DNA of 64,000 nt from Trichoderma breve (lineage: Eukaryota; Ascomycota; Sordariomycetes; Hypocreales; Hypocreaceae), in assembly GCF_028502605.1 (NCBI RefSeq), contig NC_079234.1, positions 4,774,001 through 4,838,000 on the forward strand, given 5' to 3'. Both the position numbers and the translations under genes were made by a program. This document shows, piece after piece, positions 9,848-20,523 of this stretch (positions are counted from its first letter, which is position 1; each line of letters begins with the position of its first letter). Under the pieces are notes generated by a model that worked only from the letters and a program-made list of their open reading frames with translations, had not been told where the DNA came from and did not search any database.

Positions 9848-12800
9848 ATGTCGACGAATTCGGCGTCAAAGGCCTTGGAGGCCCTGACAATCTCCAAGAC
9901 CAAGGAATTGAAAGGAGTATGCACAGAGAACCTTGAAATTCTATTAGTGCCTTGATCCTATCTACTAACCCCTACCAGACTGAGAAGCGCGATTCCCTGA
10001 TCGTCATCGAGAAGAAGTACCAGCAAAAATGGCAAGAGGACCGCGTATTCGAGACCAATGCCCCAACGACAACCGAAGTGCCCTTCCACTCCATCTCGCC
10101 CGCCGAGCTGCGAGAGAAGCAGCCCAAGTTCTTCGGCACTATGGCCTATCCCTACATGAACGGCACCCTCCACGCTGGCCACACCTTCTCAGCCACCAAG
10201 GTCGAGTTTGCCGCGGGCACGGCTAGAATGCAGGGCAAGCGCGCGCTGTTCCCCATGGGCTTCCACTGCACCGGTATGCCTATCAAGGCCTGTGCGGATA
10301 AGCTGGTCAACGAGATCAAGCTGTTCGGCGAGGACTTCTCCGGATATAAGGAGGAGGAGGAGCCTGTTGTTGAGGAGAAGCCCAAGCCTGCTGCCAAGCA
10401 GACCAAGGAAGATGTCACCAAGTTCACGACCAACAAGAGCAAGGCCAATGCGAAGACGGTCAAGATGAAGTACCAGTTCCAGATCATGCAGGCCATTGGA
10501 ATCCCCACCGAGGAGATTCACAAGTTCGCCGATTCACAGTACTGGCTGAAGTACTTCCCTCCTCTGGCCATTAGAGATCTGACAAGCTTCGGTGCGAGAA
10601 TCGATTGGCGACGATCATTCGTTACAACCGATGCCAACCCTTACTACGATGCCTTTGTGCGCTGGCAGATGAACCGACTGAAGGAGCTGAACAAGATTAA
10701 GTTTGGCAAGCGATATACCATCTACTCTATCAAGGATGGCCAGCCCTGCATGGACCACGATCGTGCCGAAGGAGAGGCAGTCAACCCTCAGGAGTACACT
10801 GCCTTGAAGCTGAAGGTTCTGGAATGGGCTCCCAAGGCTGCTGAGGCCATCAAGGGCAAGATCCCCGAGGGCGCCAATGTTTTCCTGGTCCCTGCCACCC
10901 TGAGACCGGAGACCATGTACGGACAGACCTGCTGTTTTGTCGGCCCCAAGTTGACCTACGGCCTGTTCAAGGTTGATGAGAACAACTACTTTGTCATCAC
11001 TGAGCGAGCTGCTCGCAACATGGCTTACCAGGGCATTTTCGCCAAGGAGGGTTCCATCGAGAAGGCTGCTGACATCTTGGGTTCCGACATTGTTGGAACC
11101 TTGGTCAATGCCCCTCTGTCTCTGCACAAGGAGGGTGTCCGAGTCTTGCCCATGGAGACTGTTCTGCCTACAAAGGGTACCGGTGTCGTCACCTCTGTCC
11201 CGTCAGACAGCCCCGACGATTTCGCTACCGTGACCGAACTGGCTAAGAAGGCTGATTACTATGGAATCCAGAAGGAGTGGGCAGAGCTGGAGATTTTCCC
11301 CATCATCGAGACCCAGTCTTATGGCGACCTGTGCGCACCTTTCCTGGTGAAGAAGCTGAAGATTGCGTCGCCCAAGGACACCAAGCAGCTGGAGGAGGCC
11401 AAGGAGCTGGCTTACAAGGAAGGATTCTACCAGGGTATCCTGAAGGTTGGCGATTTCAAGGGCGAGAAGGTCGAGATTGCCAAGCCCAAGGTCAGGAGTC
11501 AGTTGATCGAGGCTGGCGAGGCCTTTGCCTACTCAGAGCCCGAGCGCAAGGTCGTCAGCCGATCTGGCGATGACTGCATCGTCTCGCTGATGGACCAATG
11601 GTACCTGGACTACGGCGAGCAGTCTTGGAGGGAGACTGCCCTGAAGTGGGTTGACAACGTGGACGGTAAGGGCCTGGAGACTTGGGCTCTCGAGACCAAG
11701 AATGGCTTTGAGGGCGTGCTGAACTGGCTGAACCAGTGGGCTTGTGCTCGATCGTTTGGTCTGGGATCAAAACTGCCTTGGGACCCTCAGTTCCTGGTTG
11801 AGAGTCTGAGTGACTCTACCATCTACATGGCTTACTACACTGTTGCTCACTACCTGCACAAGGACCTGTTCGGCCGCACCAAGGGCCTTGGTAACATTGG
11901 CGCCGAGCAGATGACTGATGAGGTTTGGGACTCAATCTTCTGCCGCCGCGACCTGTCGGATGAGGTGGTTGCCAGCTCTGGCATCCCTCGCGAGACTCTG
12001 GAGAGCATGCGACGAGAGTTTGAATACTTTTACCCTCTGGACCTGCGAAGCTCCGGCAAGGATCTGATCCCTAACCACTTGACCTTCTTCCTGTACATCC
12101 ACCTGGCCATCTTCCCGCCCGAGTACTGGCCTCGCGGTGTCCGAGCCAACGGCCACTTGATGCTGAACGGTGAAAAAATGGCCAAGAGCACTGGTAACTT
12201 CATGACCCTGAAGGACATGGTGGAGAAGTACGGTGCTGATGCCTCACGTATCGCCCTGGCTGATGCTGGTGATGGTGTCACCGATGCCAACTTTGAGGAA
12301 GATGTTGCCGACAACAACATTCTGCGTCTGTTCACCCTGCGTGAGTGGTGCGAGGAGATGGTCAAGGACCAGAATGAGCTGCGCACTGGCGAGATCAACA
12401 ACTTCCAGGACGGCCTGTTCAACAACGAGCTGAACGCCTGCGCCAAGGAGGCCATCGAGCAGTACAAGCTGACCAACTACAAGCTGGCCCTGAAAGCCGC
12501 TCTGTACGAGCTGACCAGTGCCCGTGACTTCTACCGCGAGGCTTGCGCGGCTGGCGGCATCAAGATGCACAAGGACTTGGTCTTCAGATACATTGAGCTG
12601 CAGGCCCTGCTGATGGCCGTCATCGCCCCCCACTGGTCCGAGTACATTTGGCTGGAGGTCCTGAAGAAGGACTCTACCATCCACAATGCCCGATTCCCTG
12701 AGGTGCCCGCAGTCGACGCCGCCTTGTCAGCCAAGCGCGAGTACGTCCGAAACACTGCTTCCAACATCAACTCCGCCGAGGGCCAGCAGCTGAAGAAGAA

Positions 12801-13278
12801 GGCCAAGGGCAAGGAGCTGACGTTCGACCCCAAGAAGCCCAAGAAACTGACCATCTACATGGCGGCCAAGTTCCCTGCCTGGCAGGCTAAGTACATTGAC
12901 CTGCTGAAGGAGCTGTGGGATCCCGCGACCAAGTCTGTCGATGACAAGGCTCTAAACGGCCGCATCGCCAAGATGGGCGAGATGAAGAAGGCTATGCCCT
13001 TCGTGCAGAGCTTGAAGAAGCGCCTGCAGGCCGGCGAGCCTGCCACCGTTGTCTTGGAGCAGAAGCTGGCGTTTGATGAGAAGGAGACGCTGAGCCAGAT
13101 GCTGGCCGGCCTGAAGCGAACTTCAGGCCTGTCAGTCCTCGATGTCCTGGTGGTTGAGGAGGGCGGCAAGAAGGGCGTTCAGTTGGAAGACGGTAAGGAG
13201 GTGGAGATATCCGTGCCCGTTGCCGAGAATGCGGTCCCTGGCCAGCCCACGTTCTTCTTCGAGAACGTCGAGGCTTGA
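9848..13278 (+). CDS. CDC60: Leucyl-tRNA synthetase, cytosolic
   Basis: Charges tRNA-Leu with leucine in the cytosol. Exon 1 (9848-9916) encodes 23 residues; exon 2 (9979-13278) completes 1122 residues, the usual length for eukaryotic cytosolic LeuRS. The class I HIGH motif is HAGH at residues 88-91 (YMNGTLHAGHTFSATK). The CP1 editing domain has TLRPETMYGQT and GVVTSVPSDSPDD. The second class I motif is KMAKS at residues 756-760 (LNGEKMAKSTGNF), with Ala where most enzymes have Ser. Absence of a basic presequence and the eukaryote/archaea-type C-terminal extension favour the cytosolic enzyme; yeast CDC60 is the counterpart. Codon choice is strongly biased to C- and G-ending codons, as in highly expressed genes. 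Confidence 0.96.
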
Positions 13279-15690
13279 TTCTAGGAGCGTTTCGCGCTTT
13301 GGAGAATTTGTTTCGGGAATTTTTTTGTTTGTTCATGAAGAAAGAAATAAAGTAAAAAGCAAAATTGTTAGAGAGAAAGAGACTGTAAGTGACAGTTTAG
13401 AGAGACAATAAAATTGTTTCACGGTTCACGTTTCTAGTCTGCGTTTCTTTGTTTCACGCGTCTATTGTGATGGGGAAGACATGTTTCTAAAATAACGTTA
13501 AGCTTACAAACAGTTGTGCTAGCCGCGGTGCATTTTACCCCCGTAGGACATTGAAGAGAAATCTCACGAAATACGCAACATGCATCAGCTCGACTAATCA
13601 ACTCAACTCAACGACAACTCCGTTCTCGCACTCAATAACTGACGGTAAGCCTAGAAACCTCCCTCCCCCCAAAAAACTATTGGATCGGCTTCAGGCCCTT
13701 TTCCCACCGTTCTCGCCGAAACGCCGTTCGTCGGCCATCGGCCGGTGGTGGGCTCTTCCTCTTCTCAGGAGGCGCGGCTCGGTTCCTTTAGCGACGCCCC
13801 TTATTGCCCCCTTGTTCCCTAGTCGAAGCTTGTGCGTGCAAAGTCCTCGATTAGAACGACTACCCGACTCTAAAATAAATGACCCCCATGCTCCCAACTT
13901 GTTGTGCGCCTTTGCGCCAGGCGGGCTGGGGTACAGGTACGTACTTGTACGTGTACTCAGCGTAAGAACGGCTCAAGAGATCAATGTGGGAACGCACGGC
14001 TGATGTCGCCCAAAAGTCCACAAAAAAATTCTCCTCTTTCCTTGTCCTCGTGGCCATTGCTTTGTGGACGTTGACATTCCCCTTCTGACGCCTGTCGTCT
14101 TCACCGAGAACGCGCTTCCGCTGTCCTTCGAGAAACTTTGTCTAAAAGATTGCCCATCGGGGAAACAGTGACATTTGCCCGGTCTGCGTTTCTTGTGGCG
14201 TCGGAGACAGCCGATAGACAATCTTCTTACTCAGACCACGGGCAGTGGTTGTCGACACCGACGCGTACTAGAGTACTTGCTGTCCTGTACAAGCAGATGT
14301 CGTCCCAACCTCTCTGAGCGGAAGCGCTTGAGTCGTTGCGATGCAACCTGGGTAATACTGAACAGCAAAAGGCCCCACTGCCGCGCACGTCGTGGTACAG
14401 TAGCCAGCGCAGCATTTTGATGTGATAGCTACTCCTGCAAATTGAACTGTCTGAGAGGCCCTGGCCCGCCTAGGGAATTGGAGCCCATCACCCGTCTAAG
14501 CCGTTCTCAGTATCCCTGGCGCCATGGGTCCGCCGGTTTTGGCGCGAGAAAGGCAGACGAGGCTAAGGAAAAGAAAGAAACATGTCCATGGGCTAAGTAT
14601 TTCGCATTGACTCCAGCTAGCTCTCAGGAAAATTTCGCCGCCTGGCATGGCCTGGCCTCGCAAGCGAAGTGGTTGCAATTCCCAAGGCCCGCAAGAGGCT
14701 GGTTCCTTTTGCCGGTTCAGGGGCTTAATCCAAGCGCCTCCAGATGTGGATCGCCCTGTAGATAACATTAGTTAGTTTTTTCTCATTCTTTTTTTCTTCT
14801 TCCCCTAGGTGAGATCCGCATGCAGCATGGACAGATTCGCTCATACCGCCTGTTGGTACTAGCAACAGTAGCAGAAGGCCTGGTGTGTCCGTGATATGCT
14901 GCTACTAGTGCGAGCAACGGTAGGATCAGTTATCGCAGAACTTGGCACCTCCAGAACGTGGCTCGCTTGTCCGACAATTGACATTCGTCGCGTGGCGGTA
15001 TACTTGGAGTGTTCGTAGCTGTTGCAACGCCGCTTCGGCACTAATGCTGAGGCAAGTCGATCTTTTGTCCTGCTCCATCGGGTTTATGACGCAACGAAAT
15101 GAGATATCTCGTAGCCTCCTGCGTCCTTATTTGTTGTCCAGCTCATTATGACAAGGCCTTGAACGCTATTCGTCCATGCTCTCCTTCTGGATGGATCGAC
15201 GATGGGTCGTCGACGCGCAACTAGCATGAAGCCATCCTTGCCCCTGCGACATTAAGCAGCTAAACCAAGCCACTTTGGGGGACTGACTGGAGCCTCGCTG
15301 GGTCGCAATTCGCGGGTCTGGGAGTAATTAGTCGTAGCTCCTTGTCGCAATACCTGTGCATACACAAGGTATATGTCGCCTTGGTCCGCAACAAAACAAG
15401 AAGAGGTCGTCTCTCCACGATGCGCGATCCCTCGTCCCGTTTTCTTTGGTTAAAAGAGCTCGAGTAGCAGTCGCTTCTTGTCCACCATTGCTCAATTCGA
15501 CAAGTCGCTTCGCCCTCGTGGTATATGGCTCTGTTGGCGTTATAGTCGTCGTCGCCCTTGCATTTCTTTGCCCTCAGCCTGGTGCTGTCTTTCGCATACC
15601 CACAGCTATCACAAGTAGAATTCTCCGCAATCTTGTATACATCTGTCGCCAAGATTCGGCTTCTCGATTCCGAAAAAGCATCCAACAGCA
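13279..15690. other. 2.4 kb intergenic region
   Basis: LeuRS 3' flank followed by mixed spacer. Frames up to 171 residues occur on both strands, but none shows a domain, signal peptide or plausible splice series. A GTAC-rich stretch (TACGTACTTGTACGTGTAC) lies near 13936-13955. The last few hundred bases are probably the promoter of the secreted-protein gene. No RNA gene is seen. Confidence 0.45.
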
Positions 15691-16173
15691 ATGCATACAG
15701 CCAAGTTGTTCGTCCTTGCCATCGCTGCAGCAACCGCAGCGGCAAACAGCGTCGCAACTGTCCTCGATACATCAACGGCGCAGCACATCTCCATTGGGAC
15801 TGAGAGCGGGTTTTCGAGTGCGGAGGATGCCACTATCCCCGTTGTTTCAGCATCCGTAACACAGGCATCACGGACGGATGCTGATGCGGCAACGACTGAG
15901 GCTAGCTCTTCCGATGCTTCTGCTTCTACCATCGGTGTCACACGGCCTTCGAACTTTCCAAATGCGACATGTAAGATACCACCATTTCCTCGGACTGAAA
16001 TTCCTCTTGCTAACATTGATGAAGCGACATTGGCTAGCAGTGTAGTACCTACAAAGTCACAGAATACCACGACGCCCACCAGCCACGTAACTGGTGGTGC
16101 TATTCCGCAGCAGATGCAGAGCTCCATGGCTGGGCTAATAGGGTTCTGCATCATGGGTTTGATCATGTTATAG
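15691..16173 (+). CDS. Small secreted, probably GPI-anchored Ser/Thr-rich protein
   Basis: Single-exon frame of 160 residues. The N-terminus (MHTAKLFVLAIAAATAAA) is a clear signal peptide. The middle is rich in Ser, Thr and Ala, with N-glycosylation sequons (NAT at about residue 91, NTT further on) and one or two Cys. The C-terminus is a hydrophobic stretch, SSMAGLIGFCIMGLIML, directly before the stop, preceded by small residues, which fits a GPI attachment signal. These three features together suggest a cell-wall or plasma-membrane surface protein. No catalytic domain is visible, and I do not recognise homologues; it could be a lineage-specific surface protein. A 233-codon open frame overlaps on the other strand, but it starts without ATG and has no such organisation. 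Confidence 0.6.
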   Translation: MHTAKLFVLAIAAATAAANSVATVLDTSTAQHISIGTESGFSSAEDATIPVVSASVTQASRTDADAATTEASSSDASASTIGVTRPSNFPNATCKIPPFPRTEIPLANIDEATLASSVVPTKSQNTTTPTSHVTGGAIPQQMQSSMAGLIGFCIMGLIML

Positions 16174-16522
16174 ACGGAGGCAAGAAAGGCTGTTATGAAT
16201 AATGACGCTGGACGATGTGCGCGCCACGTATAGAATGTGTCCCAGGTAGGACACGGGCGTTTAAGAAAACCAACAAGATACCACGGACCATGGAGTCCAC
16301 CCTCCTTCAACTGGACAGGAGTTTATAACTGATAATAGAATAATTGTAATCAACAATTTCACGCATGGATATGCAACACCGAGCCAGACATCAGCTCTGC
16401 TGAGAGACTCTTGATTCGCGATGATTCGAGTGATTGATATGGATCAGTATGTTGTCATGAGTTGTAGTTTGCATTCATGGAATTTAGGTGAATATGTAAT
16501 ACACCCTTGGTATCTTGGTTTG
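16174..16522. other. Convergent 3' flanks
   Basis: A 349-base AT-rich spacer after the secreted-protein gene. No gene seen. Confidence 0.45.
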
Positions 16523-16913
16523 TTATGTTGGCGGCATTTGAGTGAGATGGTTGTCCTTCATAGGTCCATTCTCCATTGCCGACGCCTCGGCAGTGTCTTC
16601 ATCAACTGTCCCCCACACGAGCTTGAATTCTTCATAATATTCCTGGAGCCTGTGTCTTTAAGCGACTGAGTCTTCGCCCCAGAGAGTGCTACTCCCAAGG
16701 TACGCATATTTTTGCGTCAGTAGCATAGATGCTTGGGATGACTTTGGTCTGTCGCTGGTACATCATCGTCTTCTCGTCGGGTCTATTAACACGTTCGACT
16801 TTTAGAAGGATCAATCTGAGAAGCCTCTTGAAAACGGCCGCTGAGACGCCGTGGACGCTATGCGGTCCTAATCAGCGCAGTATCTCGATGTATTCGGCGA
16901 AAATGTCAAGTCT
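16523..16913 (-). pseudogene. Stop-interrupted remnant of a protein-coding gene, family not recognised
   Basis: On the minus strand, from an AG at 16915-16914, one frame reads RLDIFAEYIEILR, hits TGA at 16874-16872, then continues without break as LGPHSVHGVSAAVFKRLL and EKTMMYQRQTKVIPSIYATD. A 43-base GT...AG segment then joins in phase to LQEYYEEFKLVWGTVDED and ends NHLTQMPPT at 16523. Amino-acid composition and continuity over roughly 115 codons look like real coding sequence. No GT donor lies between the acceptor and the TGA, so splicing cannot remove the stop. The 5' part is missing: the remnant begins about 33 bases beyond the DPH3 stop. The TGA could be a C-to-T change from CGA. Likely a truncated, mutated gene copy; stop-codon readthrough is an alternative. 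Confidence 0.4.
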
Positions 16914-16945
16914 CTACCCAGAGAAGCTTAGATATAGTGATGGCT

Positions 16946-17257
16946 TTAAGCAGCGACGGGTATCTGGCCACCAGTGTTGCCAGTAGGAGGAGGCTTGGGT
17001 AAGTCGTCCTGATGCTACGTTAGCGAGGCGCTCTTCTTCAGAAAGGCCTTGGAATATCCCACAAGGTCGAAAATAACTCTAATCATCAAGCTACAGCTGG
17101 GGCACACAGCAATATCCTGCTCGTCGCGCAGGTCATCGAGAGCGATCTGGAAACGATCGCCGCAGGGACACGGATAGAAGTATGTTTGAAGAACCTCGTC
17201 GAAGGTCATATCTTCGATTTCGATCTCATCGTATATTGAGAGCCCGTCGTCAGACAT
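16946..17257 (-). CDS. DPH3: Diphthamide biosynthesis protein 3 (CSL zinc-finger)
   Basis: Small Fe/Zn protein that supplies electrons to Dph1-Dph2 in diphthamide synthesis on elongation factor 2, and also acts with Elongator (Kti11). Exon 1 is 17257-17063 and exon 2 is 17008-16946; the phase-0 intron has a GCTAAC branch point. Total length is 84 residues. The CSL motif is complete: [24 protein letters not shown] supplies the first Cys pair (CPCG) and [14 protein letters not shown] the second (CPSC). The tail [20 protein letters not shown] is restored only by the second exon; reading through the intron would give an unrelated tail ending KKSASLT. The start at 17257 ([16 protein letters not shown]) matches family length. 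Confidence 0.93.
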
Positions 17258-17917
17258 TTTTGCGGTATTTGCTGGAGACACAAGTCACACGCAACGAGGT
17301 ATTGTGTTGTTGTGTTGTTGGTTTATGAAGGAAAGGAAAGCGCAAGTCATCACAAGCACTCGCCACCCCGCGATAAAGCCGGCAGAAGACGAAAAAGAAA
17401 AAAAAAAGTTACAAACCCCACGAGCGTGGCTGGTGTTGTCATCTCTCTTGTGGCTGATGCTAACAATCACATGCCGGGGCTTTCCCTGGAGGCTGTGGCG
17501 CTGGAGTCTGGGGAAGCCGCGCCGCATGCTCATGCCAGGCCGAGGCCAGTGGACGCATCTCCACTCTCAGGCCTTATCGTTATTTCCAGCAGCTCTGCCA
17601 TTTGGTATTTTGATGTCATCACCATCCGACATCACCACCAGCCAGCAGCTGCTCTGGTGGAAGAAACGACCGCAAACACTCACGAATATCCTCACGGTGT
17701 ACATCGTTTTAGGTTTAATCCAGCTGCCATCTCTTCCGTAGAGCGACCGCAGCTCAATCGCCGTGAGCGCTCGCCCGCGATAACCGAGTCCAGCCGCGGC
17801 GATTCGAGGCCAACCAATGCGCCGTGCCATCGACGATAGGTGACAAGCTGGGCACGAGCTTCCCCTAGCCAGGCATTGAATAGAACAGAGGCAGAGACAG
17901 AGACAGCGCTTGAAGCC
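17258..17917. promoter_or_regulatory. Divergent promoter of DPH3 and the peroxisomal ABC transporter
   Basis: A 660-base spacer between opposite start codons. A run of A/G at about 17391-17410 is present. Open frames here start without ATG or overlap on both strands without domain features. Confidence 0.45.
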
Positions 17918-20244
17918 ATGGCCTGGCAGTCGAAACTCGCCCTGTCCAAGGACCGCACCATTCGCGGCATCATCACCAACCTCACTCGGTTGTATGTCAA
18001 GCACCGAACGCGCATCTCGCGTGCCATCTGGATCTCCCTCTTCGTCGCTCTCGCCAACCGCATTCGCCATGCAATCTCGGAGCAAAAGGCCGCCTCTGCG
18101 CGTGAGGCCGCTCAGCGGGCCGCTCGCCAGGGCACTGTCACTGCCGGCTCTGAGGAAACACCTAGAAAGAAGGTTGCCTTGAATCGCGAGTTCTTTAGGT
18201 CCCTGATGCGCCTGAGTAAGATCGTGGTACCTGGCTGGAAGAGCAAAGAGGCTAGGATGTTGGCTAGTCACAGCTTCTTCTTGGTTCTGAGGACCTTGAT
18301 TAGCGTTCGTGTGGCCGAGATGGACGGCGCCATTGTCAAGGCCCTGGTCAAAGGCAATGGCAAGGAATTCTTGAAGCGTATCGTCTGGTGGATGCTAATT
18401 GCCGTGCCCGCCACATTTACAAACTCCATGGTAATAACATCCTTTTATCTACCCAAAAGGCACTGCTAACCCAGCTACTTGTGCAGCTTTCCTACCACCA
18501 AGCTGAGCTGTCTCTGCAATATCGAACGAGGCTGACACAACACATCCACGACAAATACTTGTCCAAATTGACTTTTTACGGCATCTCGGCCCTTGATGAT
18601 CGTATAAAGAATCCAGACCAGCTTATCGCTGTCGATGTATCAAAGTTCTCCAACAGTCTGGCAGAGCTGTATAGCAACCTTGCCAAACCAGCACTCGATA
18701 TGGTTTGTTATCCTCGTCTCTCTCTTTCCCCCTGATCTAAAAAAGAGCATTCGAAACGACTAACTATTTTTCTCCGCCAGACCATTTACACATATGCATT
18801 ATCTAAAAGCGTTGGAAGCGAAGGCGTCATTTTCATGTCCTTATTAGTTCAGCTCTCGGCAAACCTGATGCGTGTCTTAACGCCACCCTTTGGCAAATAC
18901 GTCGCCGATGAGGCCCGCCTGGAGGGAGAATTCCGATTCCAGCACTCCCGCTTGATCGACTACAGCGAAGAAATCGCCCTCTATGGCGGCCATATCGCCG
19001 AGAAGGATACTTTGGATAAGGGTTACTTTACGCTCATCAAGCATGTAAACTACATCCTTCGACGACGCTTCTACCACGGCTTCATGGAAGATTTCGTTAT
19101 CAAATACTTTTGGGGCGCTCTGGGCCTGCTACTTTGCAGTGTCCCCGTCTTTGTTAAGCTTCCCGGACAGCTCGTCATGAACATGGGAGATAGGACTGAG
19201 GCCTTTGTGACCAATCGCCGAATGCTTCTCTCCGCATCTGACGCCTTTGGCAGAATCATGTTCTCTTACAGAGAAATCATGGAGCTGGCTGGATATACTT
19301 CCCGAGTTGCCACCTTGCTCAACGTCATGGATGACATCCAGATGGGCCACTTTGAGAAGAAGCTCGTCTCTTCTTCTGGTACAGAGGACAATGAGGCAGT
19401 TCTCAAAGGCCGCGGTACCGTCCACGAAAGCAAAGACTATATCAAATTCGAGGACGTGTAAGTCTCAATGTCCTCCCCCATCTTTTAAATACCTGAACGC
19501 TAACAAATTCATTACAGACCCATCATCTCACCCAATGGCGACGTTCTCGTCAAGGCGCTCTCCTTCTCCCTCTCACATGGCGACCATCTCCTCGTCGTTG
19601 GCCCTAACGGCTGCGGCAAATCATCCCTGTTCCGCATTCTCGGAGGTCTTTGGCCCGTCTACGGAGGAACCGTCTACAAGCCCCCCTTCACCTCCATCTT
19701 CTACCTCCCTCAACGCCCATACCTGTCCCGCGGTTCCCTTCGCCAGCAAATCATCTACCCCGACTCTCTACGTCAGATGCGCTCAAAGGGCGTCAACGAC
19801 TCCGACCTTCTCTCGATCCTCACCACCCTTGGCCTGGAACATCTCGTTGAGCTCTATCCTGAAGGCTGGGATGCCGAAGCCGAGTGGCGCGATGTTCTTT
19901 CCGGCGGCCTCCAGCAGCGTGTTGCCATGGCGCGCCTGTTTTACCACCGGCCGCAGTACGCTATCCTTGACGAGTGCACAAGCAGCGTGACGCTTGAAAC
20001 CGAAAAGGTCATGTATGAAAACGCAAAGTCTCTCAACATTACGCTCTTGACGGTCAGTCATCGTCGCAGTTTGTGGAAATACCACACGCATATCCTGCAA
20101 TTTGACGGGCAGGGAAACTACGTCTTTACGAAGCTCGATGCCGAGAGACGGCTGAGGTTGGAGGACGAGAGGGAGGAGCTGGAGATGAAGTTGAGACAGG
20201 TGCCTGAGCTGGAGAGAAGGCTGGAGGAACTGACTACTCTTTGA
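17918..20244 (+). CDS. Peroxisomal ABC half-transporter, ALD/ABCD family (Pxa type)
   Basis: Imports long-chain acyl-CoA into peroxisomes for beta-oxidation, working as a dimer of half-transporters. Exons are 17918-18430, 18487-18702, 18781-19457 and 19518-20244 (710 residues); all junctions are in phase. The N-terminal part has the ALD membrane domain, including an EAA-like stretch ([19 protein letters not shown]) and [18 protein letters not shown]. The nucleotide-binding domain has Walker [10 protein letters not shown] (497-505), an [17 protein letters not shown]-loop region, the signature LSGGLQQR from 596, Walker [10 protein letters not shown] and the switch SHRR. A charged C-terminal coil ([15 protein letters not shown]) follows. 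The ATG at 17918 is used because the frame upstream has no ATG. Whether it is the Pxa1 or Pxa2 partner is not settled; length fits the shorter type. Confidence 0.93.
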
Positions 20245-20523
20245 ATCTGATTCTTTTGCGTCAACAATATAGGTTATTTGAAGGCGGGGGTGTTTGCTAT
20301 TTGCTATATACTATATACGTGAGATGTGTGTATGACTAGGGTCTTGTCTGAGAAGCGCATTTTCGAGGCGTCAACATCGATTGATGCCAGTTTTCTTTTG
20401 ATTACGCAAATTGATTATATTTCTAACCAACCCTTGAATCTTTTTTGAGACCAATCAAGTAACATGGCGTATGAGCTTTAGGGGGGAGTATGATATATAC
20501 AAATTCCATCGCTATACCCAAAG

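Noticed and set aside
13551..14003. Plus-strand frame of 150 codons after LeuRS
   Set aside because: Pro/Arg/Ser-rich without domain, splice sites or start context; probably spacer.
15609..16310. 233-codon open frame antisense to the secreted-protein gene
   Set aside because: Begins without ATG and mirrors the Ala/Ser/Thr codons of the plus-strand gene, which has a signal peptide and GPI tail; judged a shadow.
17840..17917. Longer N-terminus for the peroxisomal ABC transporter
   Set aside because: The upstream in-frame codon is GTG, not ATG; ATG 17918 fits the family.
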